Shown here in pieces: positions 1-7,461 of a stretch of DNA of 64,000 nt. Source of the stretch: an uncultured Methylococcaceae bacterium. Lineage in GTDB: Bacteria; Pseudomonadota; Gammaproteobacteria; Methylococcales; Methylomonadaceae. Numbering within the stretch: position 1 is the stretch's first letter; every line of letters begins with the position of its first letter. Location: positions 158,066 to 222,065 of the forward strand of contig CAIXAE010000009.1 of NCBI GenBank assembly GCA_903917345.1, given 5' to 3'. The position numbers were made by a program, and so were the translations under genes. Below the pieces are notes generated by a model. It was not told the origin of the DNA. It saw nothing but the letters and a program-made list of their open reading frames with translations, and did no database searches.

Positions 1-88
1 CGACAGGTACTAATGTCGCAGATTTACAAATTTTATTAATACACCCTAAATCAGACTCTAATACGCATTCATAAATTCAGGAGACACC

Positions 89-1342
89 ATGTTTAAAAAA
101 TCCATGTCCATTGCCGGCTTTGATAATGATTTATTTAATGCCATGGAAGAAGAGCGTCTTCGCCAAGAAGATCATATTGAATTGATCGCGTCAGAAAACT
201 ACACCAGCCCAAGAGTCATGGAAGCACAGGGCTCGCAACTCACTAATAAATACGCGGAAGGCTATCCTGGCAAACGTTATTATGGCGGCTGTGAGTTTGT
301 CGATAAAGTGGAACAATTAGCCATAGACCGTGCCAAGGCACTATTTGATGCTGATTATGCCAATGTGCAACCGCATTCAGGCTCTCAAGCTAACATGGCT
401 GTGTTTATGGCTTTAATTCAACCAGGCGACACCGTCTTAGGTTTAAGCTTAGCGGATGGTGGACATTTAACGCACGGCGCTAAACCCAACTTCTCGGGCA
501 AAATTTATAACGCCATTCAATACGGTTTAAACTCAGAAACGGGTGAAATTAACTATGAACAAGTTGAAGCCTTAGCTTTAGAACACAAACCTAAATTAAT
601 CATTGCTGGATTTTCTGCTTACTCGCGCATTTGGGATTGGCAACGTTTCCGTGATATTGCTGACAAAGTGGGTGCTTATTTTGTGGTAGACATGGCGCAT
701 GTTGCAGGCTTAGTGGCAGCTGGCTTATATCCAAATCCAGTACCTTTTGCAGATGTGGTCACCAGTACTACCCACAAATCTTTACGCGGCCCTCGTGGTG
801 GACTTATTGTTTGCAAAAGCAATCCTGAAATAGAGAAAAAAATAGACTCTAGTATCTTTCCAGGTATCCAAGGTGGCCCAGCTATGCATATTATTGCCGC
901 CAAAGCCGTCGCTTTTAAAGAAGCCTTAGAGCCAGAATTTAAAACCTATCAAGAACAAGTGATTAAAAACGCAAAAGCCATGGCCGCTGTTTTTATGAGC
1001 CGTGGTTTTGATGTCGTTTCTGGTGGTACTGATGATCATTTAATGTTGGTGTCGTTAATCGCTAAAGGCATTACCGGTAAAGCTGCAGATGCAGCATTAA
1101 GCAAAGCGCATATTACTGTTAATAAAAATGCAGTCCCTAATGATCCACAATCACCTTTTGTGACTAGCGGTATCCGCGTAGGAACTCCTGCGCCAACCAC
1201 ACGTGGTTTTAAAGAAGCAGAAGTCACCGAAATTGCAAATCTAATGTGTGATGTAATGGAAAATCTTGAAGACGATTCCGTCATAGCAACGGTTCGTGAA
1301 AAAGTAAGTGCGCTTTGTGCTCGCTTTCCTGTTTATAGCTAA
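89..1342 (+). CDS. glyA: Serine hydroxymethyltransferase
   Basis: Cytoplasmic PLP enzyme that interconverts serine and glycine with tetrahydrofolate/methylene-tetrahydrofolate; in methylotrophs it is also a serine-cycle enzyme. The 417-residue length is normal for bacterial GlyA. The PLP lysine sits in the motif [12 protein letters not shown] (K230), and the family landmarks [15 protein letters not shown] and DMAHVAGL are all present. A clear ribosome binding site (AGGAGA, 79-84) precedes the ATG. It is followed 34 bp later by formate-tetrahydrofolate ligase, so both probably serve one-carbon flow. Identification is secure from sequence. Confidence 0.97.
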   Translation: MFKKSMSIAGFDNDLFNAMEEERLRQEDHIELIASENYTSPRVMEAQGSQLTNKYAEGYPGKRYYGGCEFVDKVEQLAIDRAKALFDADYANVQPHSGSQANMAVFMALIQPGDTVLGLSLADGGHLTHGAKPNFSGKIYNAIQYGLNSETGEINYEQVEALALEHKPKLIIAGFSAYSRIWDWQRFRDIADKVGAYFVVDMAHVAGLVAAGLYPNPVPFADVVTSTTHKSLRGPRGGLIVCKSNPEIEKKIDSSIFPGIQGGPAMHIIAAKAVAFKEALEPEFKTYQEQVIKNAKAMAAVFMSRGFDVVSGGTDDHLMLVSLIAKGITGKAADAALSKAHITVNKNAVPNDPQSPFVTSGIRVGTPAPTTRGFKEAEVTEIANLMCDVMENLEDDSVIATVREKVSALCARFPVYS

Positions 1343-1376
1343 TTAAAAAATAAAGAATACTGTTCCAAGGAAAACC

Positions 1377-3050
1377 ATGTCAGATATAGAAATCGCCCAA
1401 CAAGCCACTATGAAACCCATTATTGGTTTAGCAAAAGCTCACTTTGGGATTGATGCAGAGCACCTTGACCCTATTGGTCATTACAAAGCCAAAATATCAC
1501 TAGAATACATAAACAGCTTAAGTGACAAACAAGACGGCAAGCTCATTTTAGTGACCGCTATTAGCCCTACTCCAGCTGGCGAAGGTAAAACAACCACCAC
1601 CGTTGGTTTAGGTGATGCCATGAATCGTTTGGGTAGCAAAACAATTATGTGCCTACGCGAACCTTCTCTGGGTCCTTGCTTTGGTGTAAAGGGTGGTGCG
1701 GCTGGCGGTGGTTATTCGCAAGTTGTACCTATGGAAGACATTAACTTACATTTTACGGGTGACTTCCATGCTATTGGAGTCGCCCATAATTTACTATCTG
1801 CCTTAATCGATAATCATATCAATCACGGCAATACACTTGATATTGATCCTAGACGCATTCAATGGAAACGCGTAGTGGATATGAACGATAGAGCACTACG
1901 TAACATTGTCGTGGGCATGGGTGGACCTGCTAACGGTTATTTACGCGAAGACGGTTATGACATTGTTGTCGCTTCAGAAGTGATGGCTATTCTATGTCTA
2001 GCAGTTAGTCGAGCTGATCTTAAAGACCGCTTAGGCCGCATCGTAATCGGTTACAAATCAGACAAAATCACCCCTGTTTACGCTCGTGATTTAAACGCCC
2101 AAGGCGCTATGGCTGCCTTATTAAAAGATGCGATTAAACCCAACTTGGTACAAACCCTAGAGAATAATATTGCTATTATTCACGGTGGACCCTTTGCCAA
2201 TATCGCACATGGTTGTAACACTGTCACCGCCACTAAAACAGCGCTTAAATTGGCTGACTATGTGGTTACAGAAGCTGGGTTTGGTGCCGATTTAGGTGCC
2301 GAAAAATTCATTGATATTAAATGCCGTATGTCAGGCTTAAAACCCGCTATCGTGGTATTGGTGGCTACAGTTAGAGCCCTTAAATTCCACGGCGGTATTG
2401 CTAAAGAAAACCTAAATACAGAAAGCTTAGCCGCCCTTGAAGAAGGTTTTAGCAACCTTGAGCGGCATTATCACAATATTACCCAACATTACGGCTTACC
2501 CTGTGTGGTTTGTATTAACCACTTTACTTTTGATACTGAAGACGAAATTAATCTGCTAAAACAAAAGTGCGAAGTTTTAGGCGCAAAATGCATCGTGTCT
2601 AAACATTGGGCTCATGGTGGCGCGGGCGCTGAAGACTTAGCCAATGCTGTGCTAGAGGTTACAAATGCAAGCACAGGCAAGTTTACTTATGTTTACGATG
2701 AAAACCTTAGCTTATGGGAAAAAATAGAAACCATCGCCACTAAGTTATATGGCGCATCGGGTATCACCGCTAATGCAAAAGTAAAGGCTCAACTCGCCGA
2801 GTGGAATGCCGAGTACGGAAAATTTCCTATTTGCATGGCTAAAACCCAAATGTCATTTTCAACAAACCCTAATGCTAAAGGCGCACCTTCTGGACATAGC
2901 CTAGAAATCAGAGATGTAAAACTCGCTAATGGTGCGGGGTTTATCGTTGCCATTGCAGGTGACATTATGACCATGCCAGGCTTGCCTAAAGTACCTGCTG
3001 CAGAACGCATTGACATTGATGATGATGGCAAAATAACTGGTTTATTTTAA
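1377..3050 (+). CDS. ftfL: Formate-tetrahydrofolate ligase
   Basis: ATP-dependent ligation of formate to tetrahydrofolate, giving 10-formyl-THF. In methylotrophs this feeds formate into the serine cycle. The 557-residue protein has the P-loop-like segment [14 protein letters not shown] near residue 65 and the [19 protein letters not shown] motif typical of the family. It ends with the MPGLP segment seen in this enzyme. A ribosome binding site (AAGGA) lies shortly before the ATG. The neighbour glyA supports a one-carbon operon. The symbol fhs is also used for this family. Confidence 0.96.
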   Translation: MSDIEIAQQATMKPIIGLAKAHFGIDAEHLDPIGHYKAKISLEYINSLSDKQDGKLILVTAISPTPAGEGKTTTTVGLGDAMNRLGSKTIMCLREPSLGPCFGVKGGAAGGGYSQVVPMEDINLHFTGDFHAIGVAHNLLSALIDNHINHGNTLDIDPRRIQWKRVVDMNDRALRNIVVGMGGPANGYLREDGYDIVVASEVMAILCLAVSRADLKDRLGRIVIGYKSDKITPVYARDLNAQGAMAALLKDAIKPNLVQTLENNIAIIHGGPFANIAHGCNTVTATKTALKLADYVVTEAGFGADLGAEKFIDIKCRMSGLKPAIVVLVATVRALKFHGGIAKENLNTESLAALEEGFSNLERHYHNITQHYGLPCVVCINHFTFDTEDEINLLKQKCEVLGAKCIVSKHWAHGGAGAEDLANAVLEVTNASTGKFTYVYDENLSLWEKIETIATKLYGASGITANAKVKAQLAEWNAEYGKFPICMAKTQMSFSTNPNAKGAPSGHSLEIRDVKLANGAGFIVAIAGDIMTMPGLPKVPAAERIDIDDDGKITGLF

Positions 3051-3062
3051 TTAGCTTTCGAC

Positions 3063-4661
3063 ATGAAAACACCCGTACTGTCTGTTGAAAATCTGCAAGT
3101 CACTTTTAATCAAGAACAACACGTAGTTGACACGATAAGTTTTGAGATTTATCCCAGTGAAACTTTCGCTTTAGTGGGAGAGTCTGGCTCAGGGAAATCA
3201 ATGACTGCACTCTCAGTGTTACGGCTATTACCCAATAACGCACAGATAAGTGCCAGCTCTATTGTTCTGCAAGATGATAACTTGCTTGACGCCACTGAAG
3301 ACGAACTGTGCAAAGTGCGTGGTAAACGCATAGGATTAATCTTTCAGGATCCCATGTCATCACTCAACCCAGTGATGACTATAGGTAAGCAAATTGAAGA
3401 GGTCATTAATATCCACTTCTCATTGCCCCAAAAAACGGTTGCAGAACAAGCGCTAAAACTATTAGAACAAGTAGAAATACCCCATCCAGAAGCACGTCTT
3501 AACGACTATCCTCATCAATTATCAGGGGGACAAAGACAACGGGTCATGATTGCCATAGCACTCGCAGGGCAACCCGAATTATTAATCGCGGATGAACCCA
3601 CTACCTCGCTTGATGTCACCATACAAGCGCAAATACTCAGTTTACTTAAAAACATACAGCAACAAACAGGTATGGCTTTATGGCTGATTAGCCATGATTT
3701 AGCCCTCGTTTCCACAATTGCAGATCGGGTTGCTGTCATGCAAAAAGGTAAGATTGTTGAAACCGGCTTAACACTAGATGTTTTTAACAATCCTCAACAT
3801 GCCTACACGCGTAAATTAATTGAAGCGCTACCCTCAATAAAAAGCTGCTTAAATCACACAACAACAGAGCAAGCTCCGTTATTAAAAGTAGATAACTTTT
3901 GTTGCTACTATCCCATAAGAAAAGGTTTATTTAAACGCATCGTAGATTATGTTCGCGCGGTTGATGATGTGAGCTTTACTATTCAAAAAGGCAAAACGCT
4001 TGCGCTAGTCGGTGAATCTGGCTGTGGTAAAACCACCTTAGGTAAAAGTTTAATCAACCTAATTCCTAGCCATAGTGGACAAATTAGTATTGATGGCCTA
4101 TCAATAAATAAGTTAGATAAAGAAGCCATAAGAAAACAGCGCACTCACTTACAAATTGTCTTTCAGGACCCCTTTTCTTCAATGAATCCGCGTATGCTGG
4201 TGGGCGATATTATCGCTGAAGGGATTAGAGCCTTACATCCCGAAATAACAAATGAAGCACGTAAAACACGCATTCAACAATTATTACATCAAGTTAATCT
4301 GCCTGCAGATTCTGCATTACGCTACCCACATGAATTTTCAGGCGGACAAAGACAACGCATTTGTATAGCGCGCGCCTTAGCTGTTAATCCAAAACTCATC
4401 ATTTGTGATGAACCCACTAGCGCCTTAGATGTATCAGTCCAAAGACAAATTATTCAATTGCTAAAATCTTTGCAACAAGAAAAAGGTATCAGCTATTTAT
4501 TTATAACGCATGATTTAAGCGTAGTAGCCGAAATTGCAGACGAGGTAGCCGTAATGTATCAAGGAAAAATTGTCGAATATGGATCGGTTGAACAAGTCTT
4601 AACTCAACCAAAAGAAGAATACACAAAACAACTATTAAGTGCAGTCCCAGTTTTGAAGTAA
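3063..4661 (+). CDS. yejF: Oligopeptide/microcin-type ABC transporter, double ATPase subunit (YejF-like)
   Basis: Two fused ABC ATPase domains of the DppD/DppF (nickel/peptide) family that would energise a peptide importer at the inner membrane. Each half has a Walker A (GESGSGKS near residue 40; GESGCGKT near residue 320), a signature (LSGGQRQR; FSGGQRQR) and a Walker B (LLIADEPT; LIICDEPT). The 532-residue length matches YejF-type fused subunits. No binding protein or permease genes (yejA, yejB, yejE) are in the window, so the partners must be elsewhere. The gene starts 12 bp after ftfL. The substrate is not determinable from sequence. Confidence 0.85.
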   Translation: MKTPVLSVENLQVTFNQEQHVVDTISFEIYPSETFALVGESGSGKSMTALSVLRLLPNNAQISASSIVLQDDNLLDATEDELCKVRGKRIGLIFQDPMSSLNPVMTIGKQIEEVINIHFSLPQKTVAEQALKLLEQVEIPHPEARLNDYPHQLSGGQRQRVMIAIALAGQPELLIADEPTTSLDVTIQAQILSLLKNIQQQTGMALWLISHDLALVSTIADRVAVMQKGKIVETGLTLDVFNNPQHAYTRKLIEALPSIKSCLNHTTTEQAPLLKVDNFCCYYPIRKGLFKRIVDYVRAVDDVSFTIQKGKTLALVGESGCGKTTLGKSLINLIPSHSGQISIDGLSINKLDKEAIRKQRTHLQIVFQDPFSSMNPRMLVGDIIAEGIRALHPEITNEARKTRIQQLLHQVNLPADSALRYPHEFSGGQRQRICIARALAVNPKLIICDEPTSALDVSVQRQIIQLLKSLQQEKGISYLFITHDLSVVAEIADEVAVMYQGKIVEYGSVEQVLTQPKEEYTKQLLSAVPVLK

Positions 4662-4666
4662 GACAA

Positions 4667-4882
4667 TTAAGCCGCAATTCGACTTATGTTTGGACAACCT
4701 TTTTGAGTAGCCTGCCACAAATCATACTTAACTTGCATACTTAACCAAAACTCAGCAGAAGTTCCCAACCATAGCGATAATCTTAATGCCATATCAGCAC
4801 TAATATTACTGTTTCCATTAAGAATTTTAGATAAGGTAACTCTAGAAACCTTTAATTCGCCTGCGGCAGTCGTTATAGACAT
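4667..4882 (-). pseudogene. higA antitoxin remnant, N-terminally truncated
   Basis: The C-terminal two thirds of a HigA-type antitoxin. A helix-turn-helix (KVSRVTLSKILNGNSNIS) is followed by the family signature ADMALRLSLWLGTSAEFWLSMQVKYDLW. Full-length HigA has roughly 25 more residues before this point. Its start overlaps the tail of a higB remnant on the same strand, so a deletion removed the higB 3' end and higA 5' end. Without the N-terminal part, normal repression or toxin binding is doubtful. The reading frame itself is intact, so a short DNA-binding protein cannot be excluded. Confidence 0.7.
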
Positions 4883-4995
4883 AGACTCTGGTATCCATTC
4901 ACAGAGATTGAATAATGCCCTCTCATATCACCTTTCAGTTCGTGCAACTGCCATGATGGTACATTAATATCATTCTTTGATTTAGCGTTATTAAG
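4873..4995 (-). pseudogene. higB toxin remnant (RelE/HigB family)
   Basis: About 40 residues of a HigB-family toxin core are recognisable, with the landmarks INVPSWQLHELKG and YSISVNG. The reading frame then runs into unrelated residues and a stop, which lie inside the start of the adjacent higA remnant. The N-terminal half and the catalytic C-terminus are missing. The 5' end coincides with the junction to an oppositely oriented higB remnant on the plus strand. Called from HigB family pattern by eye; a profile search would settle the exact limits. Confidence 0.6.
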
Positions 4996-5371
4996 TGAAA
5001 CAAGCATTGATGATATGGATATCCCTGGATTTAGACTGCATTCATTAAAAGGTTTAGACAAGAACAGATGGTCAATCTGGGTGAATGGCAACTGGCGTGT
5101 TACATTTGAATTTATTAAAGAAGTATACCTGGTACCTTTTGAAATCACAGGAAGACAACTCGCTTTTAAACTTGGCGTATCGCCTTCTACCTTAAGTCGC
5201 ATTTTAAATGCAAACAGTAGCATCAGCTCAGAAATGGCCTTACGTCTTTCTAAGGCTCTGGGTCGATCACCAGAAAGTTGGTTAGCTATGCAAGATAACT
5301 ACGACCTTTGGCATGCCAGACAAACAGTTAATCTTGATAACGTAGAAAAGATAGAATTTAAAGCTGCATAA
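4988..5371 (+). pseudogene. In-frame higB-higA fusion remnant
   Basis: One open frame joins the middle of a HigB toxin (IDDMDIPGFRLHSLKG, then WSIWVNGNWRVTFEF) directly to a HigA antitoxin (IKEVYLVPFEITGRQLAF, an HTH with PSTLSRILNA, and LGRSPESWLAMQDNYDLW). An ATG at 5015 could start a 118-residue product. The HigB N-terminus and C-terminus and the first HigA residues are gone. The junction falls in GAATTT, a word expected both in higB (encoding FEF) and in higA (encoding the usual PGEF start), so the deletion may have occurred by microhomology. The antitoxin half is nearly complete and could still bind DNA. Confidence 0.65.
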
Positions 5372-5378
5372 CAAATAA

Positions 5379-5471
5379 TATCTAGATCGACTGATTGCCG
5401 CAACGGCACTCGCTAATCAAAGACCTCTTATTACTGCTGATGAAAAAATTAAGAACTACGCCGGGTATTAA
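5379..5471 (+). pseudogene. vapC-type PIN toxin C-terminal remnant
   Basis: An open stretch with no start codon translates to YLDRLIAATALANQRPLITA followed by DEKIKNYAGY and a stop. This is the typical last 30 residues of a VapC/PIN-domain ribonuclease, including the conserved DR-IAAxA and LITAD acidic positions. The rest of the gene and any vapB partner are absent. It begins 8 bp after the higB-higA fusion, so it belongs to the same decayed toxin-antitoxin cluster. Identified by eye from the PIN C-terminal pattern. Confidence 0.6.
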
Positions 5472-5519
5472 ATTTATAGGGTGATTTATTTATTGCAGTC
5501 GTAAAACAAACAACGAGCA

Positions 5520-5783
5520 TCATTTAATAGTGGACTGATTTAAGTTTACTCTGACCCCAGCTATTATTTTAGGTGCTTCACCATTAAATTTAGCAAAGCC
5601 CATTTCTTTAGCTTTATTATCCAGTGCATCAGGGCACCCAAATTTCTTGCCGTGTTTTTTAGTTGACTCTAATCCAGATTTAACTCGTTCACGAATCAAA
5701 CTACGAACAAATTCTGCCAATGAGCCAAAAATATGAAATATCAATTTACCCGTAGGTAGTATCAATGTTTTCAGTAATGGCAA
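5520..5783 (-). pseudogene. Serine recombinase (resolvase/invertase) fragment
   Basis: The segment GKLIFHIFGSLAEFVRSLIR followed by ERVKSGLESTKKHGKKFGCP is the long E-helix and linker of small serine recombinases (Tn3 resolvase/Gin family). The N-terminal catalytic domain, including the active serine, is missing. The C-terminal HTH is replaced by unrelated sequence from about position 5600 downwards. The distal part contains the string TGGGGTCAGAGTAAACTT (minus strand), which resembles sequence often seen beside mobile elements. It is a relic of a mobile element and could explain how the neighbouring remnants arrived. Confidence 0.65.
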
Positions 5784-5967
5784 TGTTGGTTTTTTTTGTA
5801 GATTGAAATATTCTGATATTTATAGTTGTCAATAATTTTGTCGATATCGTGAACCACATGCCTTATGATTGGGGACTAAAGTTATTGGTTAGCAATTATT
5901 AGTAGTGCTTCAAATCGTAACACTCTAGGCTAAATAGATAACCCCCCTTTGTACAATGGAGCTACAA

Positions 5968-6930
5968 ATGTGTGAAGAATTGAAGAATTTGCCAGATCTA
6001 AAACTTTTTTTAGGTTTCCCTGAAAAACTTTCAACAATATCAAATGTTGCTAGTGCACTTCAATCTTTCGAAACTGCTATTTACTGCATTGCTCTTGGCA
6101 GGTGGCCAGCTACAGTTGGACTAGTTTGGCAAGCAAATGAGCTGTTACTTCAATACCTTTACAAGGGCTCCTTGGACGAAAATTCTACGATGGCAGCAAT
6201 GAAAAAGCATTTAGACGAAAAAAAGGTATCTAACGATCTAAATAAGGCAGCACATAAACTCCGAATAACAAGAAATGATTTTATGCACACTGGCTTCTCA
6301 CCAAAAGATGACCTTTTATCAATTCGAATGTTTTTTGAAGCCGGTGTGCCATATTTTGACAATCTACTCAAAACAGCATTTGAATGTAATGTATATGATT
6401 TTTGTGGCACAGGAAACACAAGCAAATGGTTTTGGGATATTTACAGGAATACTAGAAAGTTAACCTTGAATAGAATTAAAAATGACGACAAATATGCACT
6501 AAATGCGACAAATCTGTTTGTTCGTGCTTGCTATAAAATTGTGTCCACAGGAGGTCGATTCGAAGATTTTGTATTTTCATATAATCCCTATGAATACTTT
6601 TTGAAAAATCATCTATACGGAGTCACGTATGAAATCGAAAAGATGATAATTAAAGAGTTCATCGCTGATAATTTCAGTGAGGATGAATATGACTTAGTCT
6701 GGCTAAATATCAACTGCGATATTTGTTCAACTGAACTGATAGGTATATGTGAACGGGACGAAAATGATAATTTTGTTAATCATACCGCCTTTGGTTGTGC
6801 TAAATGTGGCTACTCAGAAAAAGCTCAAGATGCAGTAAATTGTTTCCTAAGCAACCCCATTAACAAAAATAGCAACATTGAAAGAAATTTTGATAACTTA
6901 ATTCTTGTAACAGATAGAGAATCATTTTAA
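5968..6930 (+). CDS. Unknown protein with HEPN-like RNase motif and C-terminal zinc ribbon
   Basis: Function not recognised. The N-terminal third is helical and carries RNDFMH (R102, H107 from this start), an Rx4H motif like the catalytic motif of HEPN-family RNases. It is preceded by a helix with ATVGLVWQANELLLQYL, like the HEPN helix that precedes the motif. The C-terminal part has two Cys-x2-Cys pairs (CDIC and CAKC) separated by about 25 residues, consistent with a zinc ribbon. The start at 5968 is preferred over an ATG at 5956 because GGAG lies 6-7 bases before it. It is flanked by toxin-antitoxin and recombinase debris and looks more AT-rich than the core genes. A defence or toxin role is inference only; no nucleotidyltransferase partner is adjacent. 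Confidence 0.6.
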   Translation: MCEELKNLPDLKLFLGFPEKLSTISNVASALQSFETAIYCIALGRWPATVGLVWQANELLLQYLYKGSLDENSTMAAMKKHLDEKKVSNDLNKAAHKLRITRNDFMHTGFSPKDDLLSIRMFFEAGVPYFDNLLKTAFECNVYDFCGTGNTSKWFWDIYRNTRKLTLNRIKNDDKYALNATNLFVRACYKIVSTGGRFEDFVFSYNPYEYFLKNHLYGVTYEIEKMIIKEFIADNFSEDEYDLVWLNINCDICSTELIGICERDENDNFVNHTAFGCAKCGYSEKAQDAVNCFLSNPINKNSNIERNFDNLILVTDRESF

Positions 6931-6975
6931 TAAAATCGAAATTAACAAAAGTCACTGCGTTCGCTGGTCTATTGC

Positions 6976-7356
6976 TTACGGATGATTCTTAAGACGCCAT
7001 AAATTATATTCATCCTCTTCTTCTGGTCGAATATAGCCATTCTTTTTCTCTTTAATTTTCGTCCAATCGCTTTTTGTTAGCTTAGGGCCACTCACATCAA
7101 GGTATCCATAGTTTTGATCAGGCAACCTATCCATTTTACCGATATAGTAATGATAACCACCTTCAGATTATCTTCTAGCAGGAAACTCTGTATCACAGTA
7201 ATCTAAAAGAATTCGTAAGCTATCGTTATTCTTAGCATCTTTTGCAGCTTGAACTGAACATTCCTCATAATCTTTAGGACTAAAGATTGACCAAGCTGGA
7301 GCAGCATTAGATATTAGACTTAAACTGATTATTAACAGTATATCTATTCCTTCCAT
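6976..7356 (-). pseudogene. Small secreted protein interrupted by an in-frame TAA
   Basis: The first 62 codons encode a hydrophobic signal-peptide-like start (ILLIISLSLISNAAPAWS) and a Cys-containing segment (YEECSVQAAKDAKNNDSLRI). The frame is closed by TAA at 7168-7170. The same frame then continues without interruption for 64 codons (GGYHYYIGKMDRLPDQNYGY, later SGPKLTKSDWTKIKEK) to a stop at 6976. The second half reads like an ordinary continuation, so a point mutation to TAA is the simplest explanation. Readthrough or a sequencing error are alternatives. The family is not named here. Confidence 0.55.
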
Positions 7357-7461
7357 ACATTTACAAAATTAAACCGCAGTATTCAATTACAAATCACAAA
7401 GGGAATGCAAGTCAAATAATACAATTTCATGGACAGTTTTTTTACGAAAAATCATTAAATA

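Noticed and set aside
5968..6930. HEPN-MNT toxin-antitoxin pair
   Set aside because: No minimal nucleotidyltransferase gene is adjacent on either side; the neighbours are unrelated remnants.
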